A stretch of 64,000 bases of DNA from Agrococcus sp. KRD186 (GCF_017168255.1 NZ_JABFAP010000001.1:2797856-2861855); one strand, 5' to 3'; shown: positions 9,897-18,088, numbered from the stretch's first letter. Translations and numbers: made by a program. The notes: generated from the letters alone by a model not told the origin.

Positions 9897-10448
9897 ATGA
9901 GCATCGCCACCGCATCCACCGCCACCCCCGCCGTCGACGTCACCGCCGACGAGCGCACGCAGCGCCTCGAGCGGGCCGAGCAGGCCTGGGGCGAGCGCCT
10001 CGCCGCCGACCCCGCGAACGGCCGCCTGGTCGTCGCCGCCGCCGGTACGGCGCAGGGCTCGGTCGCCACGCGCGTCCGCGCCGGCCGCCACGAGTGGCTG
10101 ATCGATGAGCCGGCGGCGCTGGCCGGCGACGACGCGGGCACGAGCCCGGTGGAGGCCGCGCTCGGTGCGCTGCTCGCGTGCCAGACCGTCGTCTACCGCC
10201 TCTACGCGCAGCGCCTCGGGCTCACTATCGACAGCCTCGAGCTGCGCGCCGAGGGCGACCTGGATGTGCGCGGCCTGTTCGGCGCCGACGACGTGCGACC
10301 GGGGCTCGCGGGCATCGAGATCGTCGTCGACATCGACGGCCCGCACGAGGCCGAGCAGTTCGACGAGCTGCGCCGCGTCGTCGACGCGCACTGCCCCGTG
10401 CACGACCTCTTCTCGAACCCGACGCCGGTGACGAGCCGGCTCGCCTGA
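9897..10448 (+). CDS. OsmC family peroxiredoxin-like protein
   Basis: A 183-residue OsmC/Ohr-fold protein. The two reactive cysteines are present: C95 in LLACQTVVYR and C166 in DAHCPVHD, the pattern of OsmC rather than Ohr. Such enzymes reduce organic hydroperoxides through the cysteine pair. The N-terminal 50 residues are longer than in classic OsmC. AAGGAG precedes ATG 9897. It stands alone, with about 100 bases on either side, so it is probably monocistronic. Confidence 0.88.
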   Translation: MSIATASTATPAVDVTADERTQRLERAEQAWGERLAADPANGRLVVAAAGTAQGSVATRVRAGRHEWLIDEPAALAGDDAGTSPVEAALGALLACQTVVYRLYAQRLGLTIDSLELRAEGDLDVRGLFGADDVRPGLAGIEIVVDIDGPHEAEQFDELRRVVDAHCPVHDLFSNPTPVTSRLA

Positions 10449-10543
10449 TCCGCACGCCGAGCGTCGCCATTGCCTGGCGGCGCTCGGCGTGGTGTGCTGT
10501 CAGCAGGCGGCGCACCGCCGCCGCGTCACGAGAGGGGTGCGAG

Positions 10544-10810
10544 ATGGCTGAGTACCAACCGCAGGACGACGACCGCCGCGACGAGGACGAGCCTGATGTC
10601 GAGCTGCCGGGTGCAGACGTCGACGGGAGCCGGGACTTCGTCGACGACACCACCGGCGCTTCCTACGACGAGCAGGCCGATCGGGCGCAGGCCGTGATCG
10701 ATCGGACGCACGCGATGGACAAGCCGGAGCTGCAGCCCGACGATGCCTCCGAGGCCGCGCTGGCAGACTCCCCGCCGTCCGGGCCCGACGCCGACGAGCG
10801 GCCCGCCTGA
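10544..10810 (+). CDS. Acidic, probably disordered hypothetical protein
   Basis: ATG 10544 follows AGGGG with the same GGTGCGAG leader as the gene at 9262. The 88-residue product is strongly acidic (a DDD/DEDE cluster at residues 8-18) and has no recognised domain. Its last 148 bases overlap the 3' end of the convergent IclR regulator gene. Confidence 0.55.
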   Translation: MAEYQPQDDDRRDEDEPDVELPGADVDGSRDFVDDTTGASYDEQADRAQAVIDRTHAMDKPELQPDDASEAALADSPPSGPDADERPA

Positions 10811-11532
10811 GCCGAAGCGCCGCTGCCGAGCATCTCCCAGTCACTGGGCGCCAGCGCCGCCAGCCGGAAGGTCAGCCCGACGGCCGCGGCGGGATAGCCG
10901 GCGGCGTCGCGCGCGGCGGCGGCGACGGAGCCGTAGGCCGCATCCACCTCGCCGTCCTCCCTCGCCCAGCCGCGCCGCCGCACCCCGGCGAGCAGCGTCG
11001 TCAGGGCCGAGCGCGTCGCCGGCCGCTCACCCGCCAGGTCGCGGTCGTGGGGGATGAGCGCGCGCACCTGCTGGTCGCCGAGCGCTGCCAGCATCGCCCT
11101 GCCGGTCGCCGTGCGCACCGCGGGCAGCCGCACCCCGACGTTCGAGACGGTCGCGGGCGAGCGCCGACCCTCGCCCCGGCCCGCGTAGGCGACATCGCTG
11201 CCGGCCAGCACGGCCAGGTGGCTGGTGACCGGCACCGGCGCGGTGCGCACGAGGCCGTCGAGCAGCGGCTGCGCGAGGCGCTCGAGCCTGGTCGCCGCTG
11301 CCACCCGCGAGCCGATCTGCTGCACCCGCGCGCTCGCGCCCCACGCGCCCAGCTCCGGGTAGTGCACGAGGAAGCCCTCGTCGCGCATCACCTGCAGCAG
11401 CTGGTAGGCGCTCGACCGGGGCAGCCCGAGCTCGCGGGCGATGGTCGCCGCGCGCACCGGCCCGGCCTGCTCTGCGAGCAGCGACAGCACGCGCAGCGCG
11501 CTCCTGGCCGCCGGCATCCGCGCCATCGCCAT
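10663..11532 (-). CDS. IclR family transcriptional regulator (probable hut regulator)
   Basis: The start ATG 11532 has GGAGG five bases upstream. Residues 1-65 form the winged helix-turn-helix (RSALRVLSLLAEQAG, then LGLPRSSAYQLLQVM), and residues 85-240 the effector-binding domain. At 289 residues it is about 35-45 longer than usual: the last stretch after DWEMLG is low-complexity and runs antisense through the neighbouring acidic gene, suggesting a lost stop codon. It diverges from hutHI, and a perfect 16-bp palindrome lies 12 bases from its start. Control of hutHI by a histidine-pathway effector is the natural inference. Confidence 0.85.
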   Translation of the reverse strand: MAMARMPAARSALRVLSLLAEQAGPVRAATIARELGLPRSSAYQLLQVMRDEGFLVHYPELGAWGASARVQQIGSRVAAATRLERLAQPLLDGLVRTAPVPVTSHLAVLAGSDVAYAGRGEGRRSPATVSNVGVRLPAVRTATGRAMLAALGDQQVRALIPHDRDLAGERPATRSALTTLLAGVRRRGWAREDGEVDAAYGSVAAAARDAAGYPAAAVGLTFRLAALAPSDWEMLGSGASAQAGRSSASGPDGGESASAASEASSGCSSGLSIACVRSITACARSACSS

Positions 11533-11544
11533 GATCGCCTCCGA

Positions 11545-11560
11545 GTCTGAGATCTCAGAC
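11545..11560. promoter_or_regulatory. Palindromic operator between iclR gene and hutH
   Basis: GTCTGAGATCTCAGAC is a perfect 16-bp palindrome, 12 bases from the iclR-type start and 54 bases before hutH. The position fits a regulator that represses itself and the hut genes. No clear -35/-10 pair was assigned around it. Confidence 0.65.
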
Positions 11561-11614
11561 ACGAGTATGACCGAAGCGGATGCGCGTGACCGGCTTCGCA
11601 GATGGAATGGGGCC

Positions 11615-13249
11615 ATGACTGTGGTTCTCGGAGACTCCCCCCTCACCCGGCACGAGGTCGTGCAGGTCGCCCGGTTCGACGCGCGCGTCGAGCTGAGCGC
11701 CGCGGCGCTCGAGCGCATCGACGCCTCGCGCGCCGTGATCGACTCTCTTGCTGCCGAGACCAGCCCGCACTACGGCATCTCCACCGGATTCGGTGCGCTC
11801 GCCAACACGGCCATCGCACCGGAGGACCGCACACGCCTGCAGCAGTCGCTCATCCGCTCGCACGCCGCGTCGAGCGGCGAGGAGATCGAGCGCGAGGTGG
11901 TGCGCGGGCTCATGCTGCTGCGGCTGCAGACGCTCGCGACCGGCCGCACCGGCATCCGCCGCGCGACGGCAGAGCTCTACGCCGGCATGCTCAACGCCGG
12001 CATCCACCCCGTCATCGGCGAGTACGGCTCGCTCGGCTGCTCGGGCGACCTCGCGCCGCTGTCGCACATCGCCCTCGCCGCGATGGGGGAGGGCACCGTG
12101 CGCGTCGACCGCCGGGGCGAGGGGCCGCTCGAGCCGGCCACCGAGCTCCTCGACGCCTCCGAGGCGCTTGCTCGGGCCGGCCTCACGCCCGTCGTGCTGG
12201 CCGAGAAGGAGGGGCTGGCGCTCGTCAACGGCACCGACGGCATGCTGGCGATGCTGTGCCTGGCGCTCGCTGACCTCGACAAGCTGCTCGACACGGCCGA
12301 CCTCGCCGCGGCGATGAGCGTCGAGGGGCTGCTCGGCACCGATGCGCCCTTCGCGCCCGAGCTGATGGCGCTGCGCCCGCACCCCGGCCAGGCCGCCAGC
12401 GCCGCGAACATCGCCGCGCTGCTGGCCGACAGCCCCATCGTCGCGAGCCACAAGGGGCCGGAGGACACCCGCGTGCAGGACGCCTACTCGCTGCGCTGCG
12501 CGCCGCAGGTGCACGGCACGGCGCGCGACACCGCCGCGCACGCCGCCCGCGTCGCCGAGATCGAGCTGGCGAGCGCGATCGACAACCCGGTGGTGCTGCC
12601 CGACGGCCGCGTGGTCTCGAACGGCAACTTCCACGGGGCGCCGGTCGCCGCCGTGCTCGACTTCCTCGCCATCTCGATCGCGGATGTCGCCTCGATGAGC
12701 GAGCGCCGCAGCGACCGCTTCCTCGACCCGGCGCGCTCCTTCGGGCTGCCGCCGTTCCTCGCCGGCGACCCAGGCGTCGACTCGGGCCTGATGATCGCGC
12801 AGTACACGCAGGCCGGCATCGTCTCCGAGCTCAAGCGCCTCGCGAGCCCGGCATCGGTCGACTCGATCCCCTCGAGCGCCATGCAGGAGGATCACGTCTC
12901 GATGGGCTGGGGCGCCGCGCGCAAGCTGCGCCGCGCCGTCGACGGCCTCGGCCGCGTGCTCGCGATCGAGATCATGACCGCCGCGCGCGGCATCGAGCTG
13001 CGCGACGACGCTCCCGGACCCCGCACCGGGCGGGTCATCGAGGCGCTCCGCCGGCTGGTGCCGGGCGTCGGGCCCGACCGCTTCCTCGCCCGCGACATCG
13101 AGGCATCCGTCGCCTTCGCCGTCGGCGGTGGCGCCCTGCTCGCAGCCGGGCTGCTCGACCACGCGGAGGCGTGGATGCCGCGTCGGGCGTACGGGTACTC
13201 GGCCGTGTCGACGACCTTCACCGCGCCCGAGCGAGAGGCGCGGCGATGA
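11615..13249 (+). CDS. hutH: Histidine ammonia-lyase
   Basis: A 544-residue lyase converting L-histidine to urocanate and ammonia. The prosthetic MIO group forms from C142-S143-G144 in GSLGCSGDLAPLSH; cysteine replaces the common alanine, which is compatible with MIO formation and, from memory, seen in other actinobacteria. The active-site tyrosine region YGISTGFG is present. ATG 11615 begins MTVVLGDSPLT; only a weak GGAATGGGG precedes it. The stop overlaps hutI by four bases. Urocanase (hutU) is not in this window. Confidence 0.95.
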   Translation: MTVVLGDSPLTRHEVVQVARFDARVELSAAALERIDASRAVIDSLAAETSPHYGISTGFGALANTAIAPEDRTRLQQSLIRSHAASSGEEIEREVVRGLMLLRLQTLATGRTGIRRATAELYAGMLNAGIHPVIGEYGSLGCSGDLAPLSHIALAAMGEGTVRVDRRGEGPLEPATELLDASEALARAGLTPVVLAEKEGLALVNGTDGMLAMLCLALADLDKLLDTADLAAAMSVEGLLGTDAPFAPELMALRPHPGQAASAANIAALLADSPIVASHKGPEDTRVQDAYSLRCAPQVHGTARDTAAHAARVAEIELASAIDNPVVLPDGRVVSNGNFHGAPVAAVLDFLAISIADVASMSERRSDRFLDPARSFGLPPFLAGDPGVDSGLMIAQYTQAGIVSELKRLASPASVDSIPSSAMQEDHVSMGWGAARKLRRAVDGLGRVLAIEIMTAARGIELRDDAPGPRTGRVIEALRRLVPGVGPDRFLARDIEASVAFAVGGGALLAAGLLDHAEAWMPRRAYGYSAVSTTFTAPEREARR

Positions 13250-14517
13250 GCACCACCCTGATCACCGGCATCGGCGAGCTGACCACCAACGACGACGAGC
13301 GCGGGCGGATGCGCGATGCGGCCCTGGTGGTCGACCACGACGTGATCGCGTGGGTGGGTGAGGCATCCGCCGCACCGGCCGCCGACGAGCGCGTCGACGT
13401 CGAGGGCCGCGCGGTGCTGCCCGGCTGGGTCGACAGCCACACCCACCTGGTGTTCGCCGGCGACCGCACCGCCGAGTTCGAGGCGCGCATGGCGGGCGAG
13501 GCCTACGCGGCGGGTGGCATCGGTGTGACGGTGGGCGCCACCCGCGCCGCGAGCGACGAAGCGCTCACCGCCAACCTCGACCGGCTCGCCGACGAGATGC
13601 TGCGGGGCGGCACCACCGCCTTCGAGACCAAGACCGGCTACGGGCTGACCGTCGCCGACGAGCTGCGCAGCGCCCGCATCGCCGCGACCCGCGCCGACTC
13701 GGTGACGTTCCTCGGCGCGCACCTGGTGCCGCAGGACTGGGCCGAGCGCGGCGGGGCGGATGCCTACGTCGACCTGGTGACGGGCGAGATGCTGACGGCG
13801 GTCGGGCCGCACGTCGATGCGATCGACGTCTTCTGCGAGCGCGGGGCCTTCGACGAGGCGCAGTCGCGCCGAGTGCTCGAGGCGGGCCGCGCCGCGGGGC
13901 TCGCGCTGCGGGTGCACGGCAACCAGCTCGGCCCCGGCCCGGGCGTTCGGCTCGCGGTCGAGCTCGGCGCCGCGAGCGTCGACCACGTCGCCTTCCTCGA
14001 CGACGACGAGGTGCGGATGCTCGCGGAGACCTGGCAGGGCGGCACCGGCACCGTCGCCACCGTGCTGCCCGCCTGCGACCTCTCCACCCGCATGCCGCTC
14101 GCGCCCGCGCGGCGGCTGGTCGACGCGGGCGCCGTGATCGCGATCGCGACGAACTGCAATCCCGGCACCAGCTACACGACGTCGATGGCGTTCTGCGTCG
14201 CGACCGCCGTGCTGCAGATGGGGCTGACGGTCGAGGAGGCGGTGCGGGCGGCGACGCTCGGCGGTGCCGTCGCCCTCGGGCTCGACGGCGACGAGCCCGC
14301 GGCCGCGCCGGTGCGCGTCGCCGGTTCCGGCGGGCGTGGCACGCCCGGCCCGGCCGCCTCGGGCGCCGGGCGTGCCCGCCTGCCGCTGGGACGCATCCGC
14401 CCCGGTGCCCGCGCCGACCTGCAGGTGCTCGATGCTCCGTCGATCACGCACCTGGCCTACCGGCCGGGGGTGCCGCTCACGAGCGGCGTCTGGCGCGCAG
14501 GCGAGCGGGTCGTCTGA
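13246..14517 (+). CDS. hutI: Imidazolonepropionase
   Basis: A 423-residue amidohydrolase-superfamily enzyme hydrolysing imidazolone-5-propionate to N-formimino-glutamate. The metal motif HTH sits in LPGWVDSHTHLVFAGDR, and ETKTGYGL and VHGNQLG are the other family signatures. It starts inside the hutH stop (ATGA). A Gly/Ala/Pro-rich insertion of about 35 residues (around residues 345-380) near the C-terminus is unusual and looks like a surface loop. Confidence 0.93.
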   Translation: MSTTLITGIGELTTNDDERGRMRDAALVVDHDVIAWVGEASAAPAADERVDVEGRAVLPGWVDSHTHLVFAGDRTAEFEARMAGEAYAAGGIGVTVGATRAASDEALTANLDRLADEMLRGGTTAFETKTGYGLTVADELRSARIAATRADSVTFLGAHLVPQDWAERGGADAYVDLVTGEMLTAVGPHVDAIDVFCERGAFDEAQSRRVLEAGRAAGLALRVHGNQLGPGPGVRLAVELGAASVDHVAFLDDDEVRMLAETWQGGTGTVATVLPACDLSTRMPLAPARRLVDAGAVIAIATNCNPGTSYTTSMAFCVATAVLQMGLTVEEAVRAATLGGAVALGLDGDEPAAAPVRVAGSGGRGTPGPAASGAGRARLPLGRIRPGARADLQVLDAPSITHLAYRPGVPLTSGVWRAGERVV

Positions 14518-14590
14518 GCTGCGGCGGCTGAGCGAGGTCGAGCCGGCTGCGCTGCGCGCGCCCGTCGGGCGAACCCACAGCGTGCCCCAT

Positions 14591-14596
14591 TACCCT
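14591..14596 (+). promoter_or_regulatory. -10 box of leaderless type III PKS promoter
   Basis: TACCCT ends six bases before ATG 14603 and no Shine-Dalgarno sequence is present, so the mRNA probably starts at the initiation codon. Confidence 0.55.
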
Positions 14597-14602
14597 CGCG
14601 CC

Positions 14603-15748
14603 ATGACCGTGACGATGCGAGGCCTGTCCACAGCGGTGCCGTCGACCGAGCTCTCGCAGCCGCAGGTCGCCGAGGTCTTCGCGTCGCAGCCGGGCCTGAG
14701 CCGGCTCGCGCAGCGCATCGTGAGCACCTCGTTCGGGGTCTCCGGCATCGAGCGCCGCTACACCGTGATCGACGAGCTCACCCTCGACGGCCCCGCGACG
14801 GCGGAGCCCGAGTTCTTCGACCGCGACTCCGGCCTGCTGCTCGACCCCGGCACCAGGCTGCGCAACGACCGCTACGAGACGCACGCCAGCCGGCTGTACG
14901 TCGAGGCCGGCCGGGCTGCGCTCGACGCGGTCGACGGTCTCGAGCCGGCCGATGTGACGCACGTCGTCACCGTCTCGTGCACCGGCTTCTACGCGCCCGG
15001 GCCCGACTTCGTGCTCGCGCGCGACCTCGGGCTGCGGGCCGGCGTGCAGCGCTACCACCTGGGCTTCATGGGGTGCTACGCCGCGGTGCCCGCGCTGCGG
15101 CTCGCGAAGCAGCTGTGCGAGGCCGATGCGGATGCGGTCGTGCTGGTCGTGAGCGTCGAGCTGTGCACGCTGCACCTGCGCACCTCGAACGACCCCGACA
15201 CGATCGTCGCGACCTCGCTGTTCGGCGATGGGGCGGGGGCGGCGCTCGTGACGGCCCGGCCGCCGGGCGAGCGCGAGCGCGCGCTGCAGCTCGACGCCTT
15301 CGCGACGCGCACCACACCGCAGGGTGAGGGCGACATGGCATGGCGCATCGGCGACCACGGCTTCGAGATGGTGCTCTCGAACGCGATCCCGTCGATCATC
15401 GGCGAGCACGTCACCGGCGCGATCGCGCCGCTGCTGGCGGCGGAGCCGGCGCTCGGCGAGGCGCTCGCGGAGGGGCGCGCGGGTGGCGCGATCGAGCACT
15501 GGGCGATCCATCCCGGCGGCCGCAGCATCCTCGACCGGGTCGAGTCGACGCTCGTGCTGAGCGAGGCGCAGCTCGTGCCCGCGCGCGAGACGCTGCGCGA
15601 CTACGGCAACATGTCGAGCGCCACGGTGCTGTTCGTGCTCGAGCGCATCCTGCGGGATCCCGCGGCGACCGACGGGGACCGGGTGGCGGCGATGGCGTTC
15701 GGGCCGGGGCTGACGGTGGAGTCGGCGCTGCTGACCATCCGCGGCTGA
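14603..15748 (+). CDS. Type III polyketide synthase
   Basis: A 381-residue chalcone/stilbene-synthase-like enzyme. The catalytic triad is visible: C126 in VSCTGFYAPG, H303 in WAIHPGG, and N336 in YGNMSSATV; FGDGAGAALV is also conserved. Such enzymes condense malonyl-CoA onto an acyl-CoA starter to give alkylresorcinols or alkylpyrones. One base separates its stop from a methyltransferase, and an FAD hydroxylase follows, the same three activities as the Streptomyces griseus srsABC phenolic-lipid pathway, although that methyltransferase is of a different type from memory. Starter and product cannot be read from sequence. Confidence 0.9.
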   Translation: MTVTMRGLSTAVPSTELSQPQVAEVFASQPGLSRLAQRIVSTSFGVSGIERRYTVIDELTLDGPATAEPEFFDRDSGLLLDPGTRLRNDRYETHASRLYVEAGRAALDAVDGLEPADVTHVVTVSCTGFYAPGPDFVLARDLGLRAGVQRYHLGFMGCYAAVPALRLAKQLCEADADAVVLVVSVELCTLHLRTSNDPDTIVATSLFGDGAGAALVTARPPGERERALQLDAFATRTTPQGEGDMAWRIGDHGFEMVLSNAIPSIIGEHVTGAIAPLLAAEPALGEALAEGRAGGAIEHWAIHPGGRSILDRVESTLVLSEAQLVPARETLRDYGNMSSATVLFVLERILRDPAATDGDRVAAMAFGPGLTVESALLTIRG

Positions 15749-15749
15749 G

Positions 15750-16466
15750 ATGCTGCTGAGCGGACTGCGGCGGCGCGATCCTGACGCGCACGAGGTCATG
15801 GACGACCCGGCATGCGACCCCGACATGCTCGCCCGCACCTACGCCCGCTTCGACCTCGTGAACGCGGTCGTCTCCGGCCGCGGCGCGCTGTACCGGCGGT
15901 GGATCCGCCCCCGGCTGCGCACCGGATCGCGCGTGCGGCTGCTCGACGTCGGCACGGGCGGCGCCGACCTGCCCCGGCGCCTGCTGCGCTGGGCCGCGCG
16001 CGAGCCCGGCACGCTCGAGGTGGTCGCGATCGACCCCGACCCGCGCGCGATCGCCTTCGCGGCCGGGCTCCGGGGCATGCGGGGGCTGGAGCTGCGGCAG
16101 ACGACGACGCGTGAGCTCGCTCGGGCCGGGGCGCGCTTCGACGTCGTCGTCTCCGGCCACGTGCTCCACCACCTCGCGCCGCGCGAGCTCGGCGCGATCC
16201 TCGCCGACTCCGAGCGGCTCGTCGCACCGGGAGGCGTGGCCGTGCACGGCGACATCGCGCGATCCGCGCTCGGCTACCTCGCATTCGCCGCGGGCACGCT
16301 GCCGTTTCAGGGCACGCTGCTGCGCGACTCGTTCATCCGCTCCGACGGCCTCGCGTCCATCCGCCGCAGCCACACGCCGAGCGAGCTCTCCGCGGCCGCG
16401 CCCGCCGGCTGGCGGGTGCAGCGCGGATTCCCCTCGCGGCTCGAGCTGGTCTGGGGCGCGCGGTGA
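15750..16466 (+). CDS. SAM-dependent methyltransferase of PKS operon
   Basis: A 238-residue class I methyltransferase. SAM motif I is LLDVGTGGADLP (about residues 65-76), followed by the acidic loop VVAIDPDP, and motif post-I near VVVSGHVLHHL. It starts one base after the PKS stop, so it is translationally coupled. The likely substrate is the aromatic PKS product; O- or C-methylation cannot be decided. The stop is overlapped by a GTG belonging to a damaged extra copy of the next gene's start. Confidence 0.85.
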   Translation: MLLSGLRRRDPDAHEVMDDPACDPDMLARTYARFDLVNAVVSGRGALYRRWIRPRLRTGSRVRLLDVGTGGADLPRRLLRWAAREPGTLEVVAIDPDPRAIAFAAGLRGMRGLELRQTTTRELARAGARFDVVVSGHVLHHLAPRELGAILADSERLVAPGGVAVHGDIARSALGYLAFAAGTLPFQGTLLRDSFIRSDGLASIRRSHTPSELSAAAPAGWRVQRGFPSRLELVWGAR

Positions 16467-16548
16467 CGGGGCGGCGCGAGGTCGCGCTGGTCGGCCCAGG
16501 AGCGCCATGACCGGGCGGCACGAGGTCGCGGTCGTCGGCGGGGGCGCC
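16463..16548 (+). repeat. Imperfect tandem duplication of a gene's 5' end
   Basis: Bases 16463-16506 (GTG ... GCGCC) and 16507-16548 (ATG ... GCGCC) encode the similar starts MTGRREVALVG and MTGRHEVAVVG. The spacing is 44 bases, not a multiple of three, so the first copy runs out of frame. The GTG of copy 1 overlaps the upstream stop (GTGA). Confidence 0.75.
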
Positions 16549-17637
16549 GTCGGGCTGCTGCTCGCGTGCCTGCTGGCGCAGCGCGGCGTCGATGTGGTGG
16601 TGCTCGAGCGACGCGGGCAGCCGTCGACGTCCGCGCGCGCGATCGGCATCCATCCGCCGGGCCTCGCAGCCCTCGACGTGGCCGGCGTGGGCGCGTCGAT
16701 CAGGCGCGAGGGCGCGCCCATCCGTCGAGGCATCGCCCTCAGCGGCGGCCGCGAGGTCGCGGGGCTGCGGCTCTCTGCCGAGCCGATCCGCTCGCTGCCG
16801 CAGCTGCGCACCGAGACGCTGCTGCGCGAGCGACTGGCTGCGCTGTCTCCGGGTGCGCTGCGATCCGGTGCCGAGGTCGTGGCGCTCAGCCCAGGGAGCG
16901 CGTCCGTCGAGATGGCGCTCGCCGACGGTCGGCGGCTCGTCGTCGACTGGCTGGTCGGCGCCGACGGCGTGCGCAGCACCGTGCGCGAGCTGCTGGGCAT
17001 CGACTGGCTCCCGCGACGAGGCCTCGGTGCCTACGCGATGGTCGATGCGATGGAGGATGCCGCTGCGCGGACGGACCCGGCTGCGGCCGACGCGGCCCTG
17101 CTGCACCTCGAGCCTGACGGCATCGTCGAGTCGTTCCCCATGCCAGGCGGCATGCGGCGGTGGGTCGCGCGGCTGGCTGCACCCGCAGACGACATGCCGA
17201 TCGAGGCCTTCCAGTCGATCCTCGACGCGCGCCTTCGGGAGCCGCCGCTGCTGCCGGCCGCCGCGCGCGTGAGCACGTTCGTCGCGCAGCAGCGGATCGT
17301 GGCCCGCTGCGCGCACGGCCGCGTGGTGCTCGTGGGGGATGCGGCGCATGAGGTGAGCCCCATCGGCGGCCAGGGCATGAGCCTCGGGTGGCTCGACGCG
17401 CTCGCGCTCGACCGGATGCTCGCCGGCGGCCCCGTCGACGCGAGCGAGATCGAGCGCTACGCGCGCGCCCGACGTCGATCCGCCGAGCTGGCCATCCGGC
17501 GGGCGGCCTGGAACATGGCGATGGGAGCGCCCGCATCAGGGGTCGCGCTCGGTGCTCGGCTCGCGTTCGCGCGTGCGCTCGCGCTGCCGCCCGCGCGCAC
17601 CGCGCTCTCGCGGGCGTTCACGATGCGCGGCCTCTGA
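16507..17637 (+). CDS. FAD-dependent aromatic hydroxylase
   Basis: A 376-residue flavoprotein monooxygenase of the PheA/UbiH class. The N-terminal dinucleotide fold is VAVVGGGAVGLLLACLLA, and the second FAD motif GDAAHEVSPIGGQGMSLG is near residues 277-295. It is expected to hydroxylate the aromatic ring made by the upstream type III PKS using NAD(P)H and O2. ATG 16507 is used because the GTG at 16463 is in another frame. Last gene of the three-gene operon. Confidence 0.88.
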   Translation: MTGRHEVAVVGGGAVGLLLACLLAQRGVDVVVLERRGQPSTSARAIGIHPPGLAALDVAGVGASIRREGAPIRRGIALSGGREVAGLRLSAEPIRSLPQLRTETLLRERLAALSPGALRSGAEVVALSPGSASVEMALADGRRLVVDWLVGADGVRSTVRELLGIDWLPRRGLGAYAMVDAMEDAAARTDPAAADAALLHLEPDGIVESFPMPGGMRRWVARLAAPADDMPIEAFQSILDARLREPPLLPAAARVSTFVAQQRIVARCAHGRVVLVGDAAHEVSPIGGQGMSLGWLDALALDRMLAGGPVDASEIERYARARRRSAELAIRRAAWNMAMGAPASGVALGARLAFARALALPPARTALSRAFTMRGL

Positions 17638-17739
17638 GCCGGCGCCGCAGTGCCCCGCGAGGGGTGGCGCTTGCCAGGCAAGTGTGGTTCTGTGTGCGCG
17701 GAAGCCGCGAACAGCGCGGCGACAACCGAGGGAGTGCAC

Positions 17740-17946
17740 ATGGGCTTCGAAGATCTCGTCAACAAGGGCAAGGAAGCGCTCAACAGCGAGCAGGGCGAGC
17801 AGATGAGCGACCAGGCCATCCAGGGGGCCGGCGACGGCTTCGACAAGCTGACCGGCGGCAAGTTCGCCGAGCACACCGATGGCGTGCAGCAGCAGGCTGA
17901 CGGCTTCATCGGCCAGCAGGACCAGCAGGAGCAGCAGCAGCAGTAG
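17740..17946 (+). CDS. Rv0909/MT0933-type antitoxin-like protein
   Basis: A 68-residue, charged, helical protein. The core DQAIQGAGDGFDKLTGGKFAE matches the short antitoxin family typified by mycobacterial Rv0909 (from memory). The last 20 residues are Gln-rich (QQDQQEQQQQ). ATG 17740 follows GGGAG. The usual toxin partner (SRPBCC fold, Rv0910-like) is not adjacent, so this is an orphan or has a stress-related role. A strong terminator follows directly. Confidence 0.75.
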   Translation: MGFEDLVNKGKEALNSEQGEQMSDQAIQGAGDGFDKLTGGKFAEHTDGVQQQADGFIGQQDQQEQQQQ

Positions 17947-17961
17947 TAGTCGCTGCAGAGG

Positions 17962-17993
17962 AGGGGGATGGGGCTTCGGTCCCGTCCCCCTTC
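17962..17993 (+). terminator. Terminator after antitoxin-like gene
   Basis: A GC-rich stem GGGGGATGGG/CCCGTCCCCC, with one T-G pair and loop around GCTTCGGT, is followed by TTCTGCT. From here to rpsJ (18323) the sequence holds the S10 promoter and a leader of roughly 230 bases, but no gene I can support. Confidence 0.7.
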
Positions 17994-18045
17994 TGCTGTG
18001 CCGGCACGGGCCGGTCCGAGCCGCGCGAGCACGGGGGAGCACGCA

Positions 18046-18088
18046 CGACACGCCCGGGTTGCACGAACCTCTGCATCCGTGCGAGAAT
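18046..18088 (+). promoter_or_regulatory. Promoter of the S10 operon
   Basis: The element CGACACGCCCGG (18046-18057) directly precedes TTGCAC (-35, 18059-18064), an 18-base spacer and GAGAAT (-10, 18083-18088). The same 12-mer, -35 core and spacing occur before infA at 35263, which supports both calls. Confidence 0.7.

Noticed and set aside
8601-10403. 600-residue minus-strand frame over DUF1801 to osmC
   Set aside because: An Arg/Ala/Gly-rich shadow without domains; the plus-strand genes have good starts and families.
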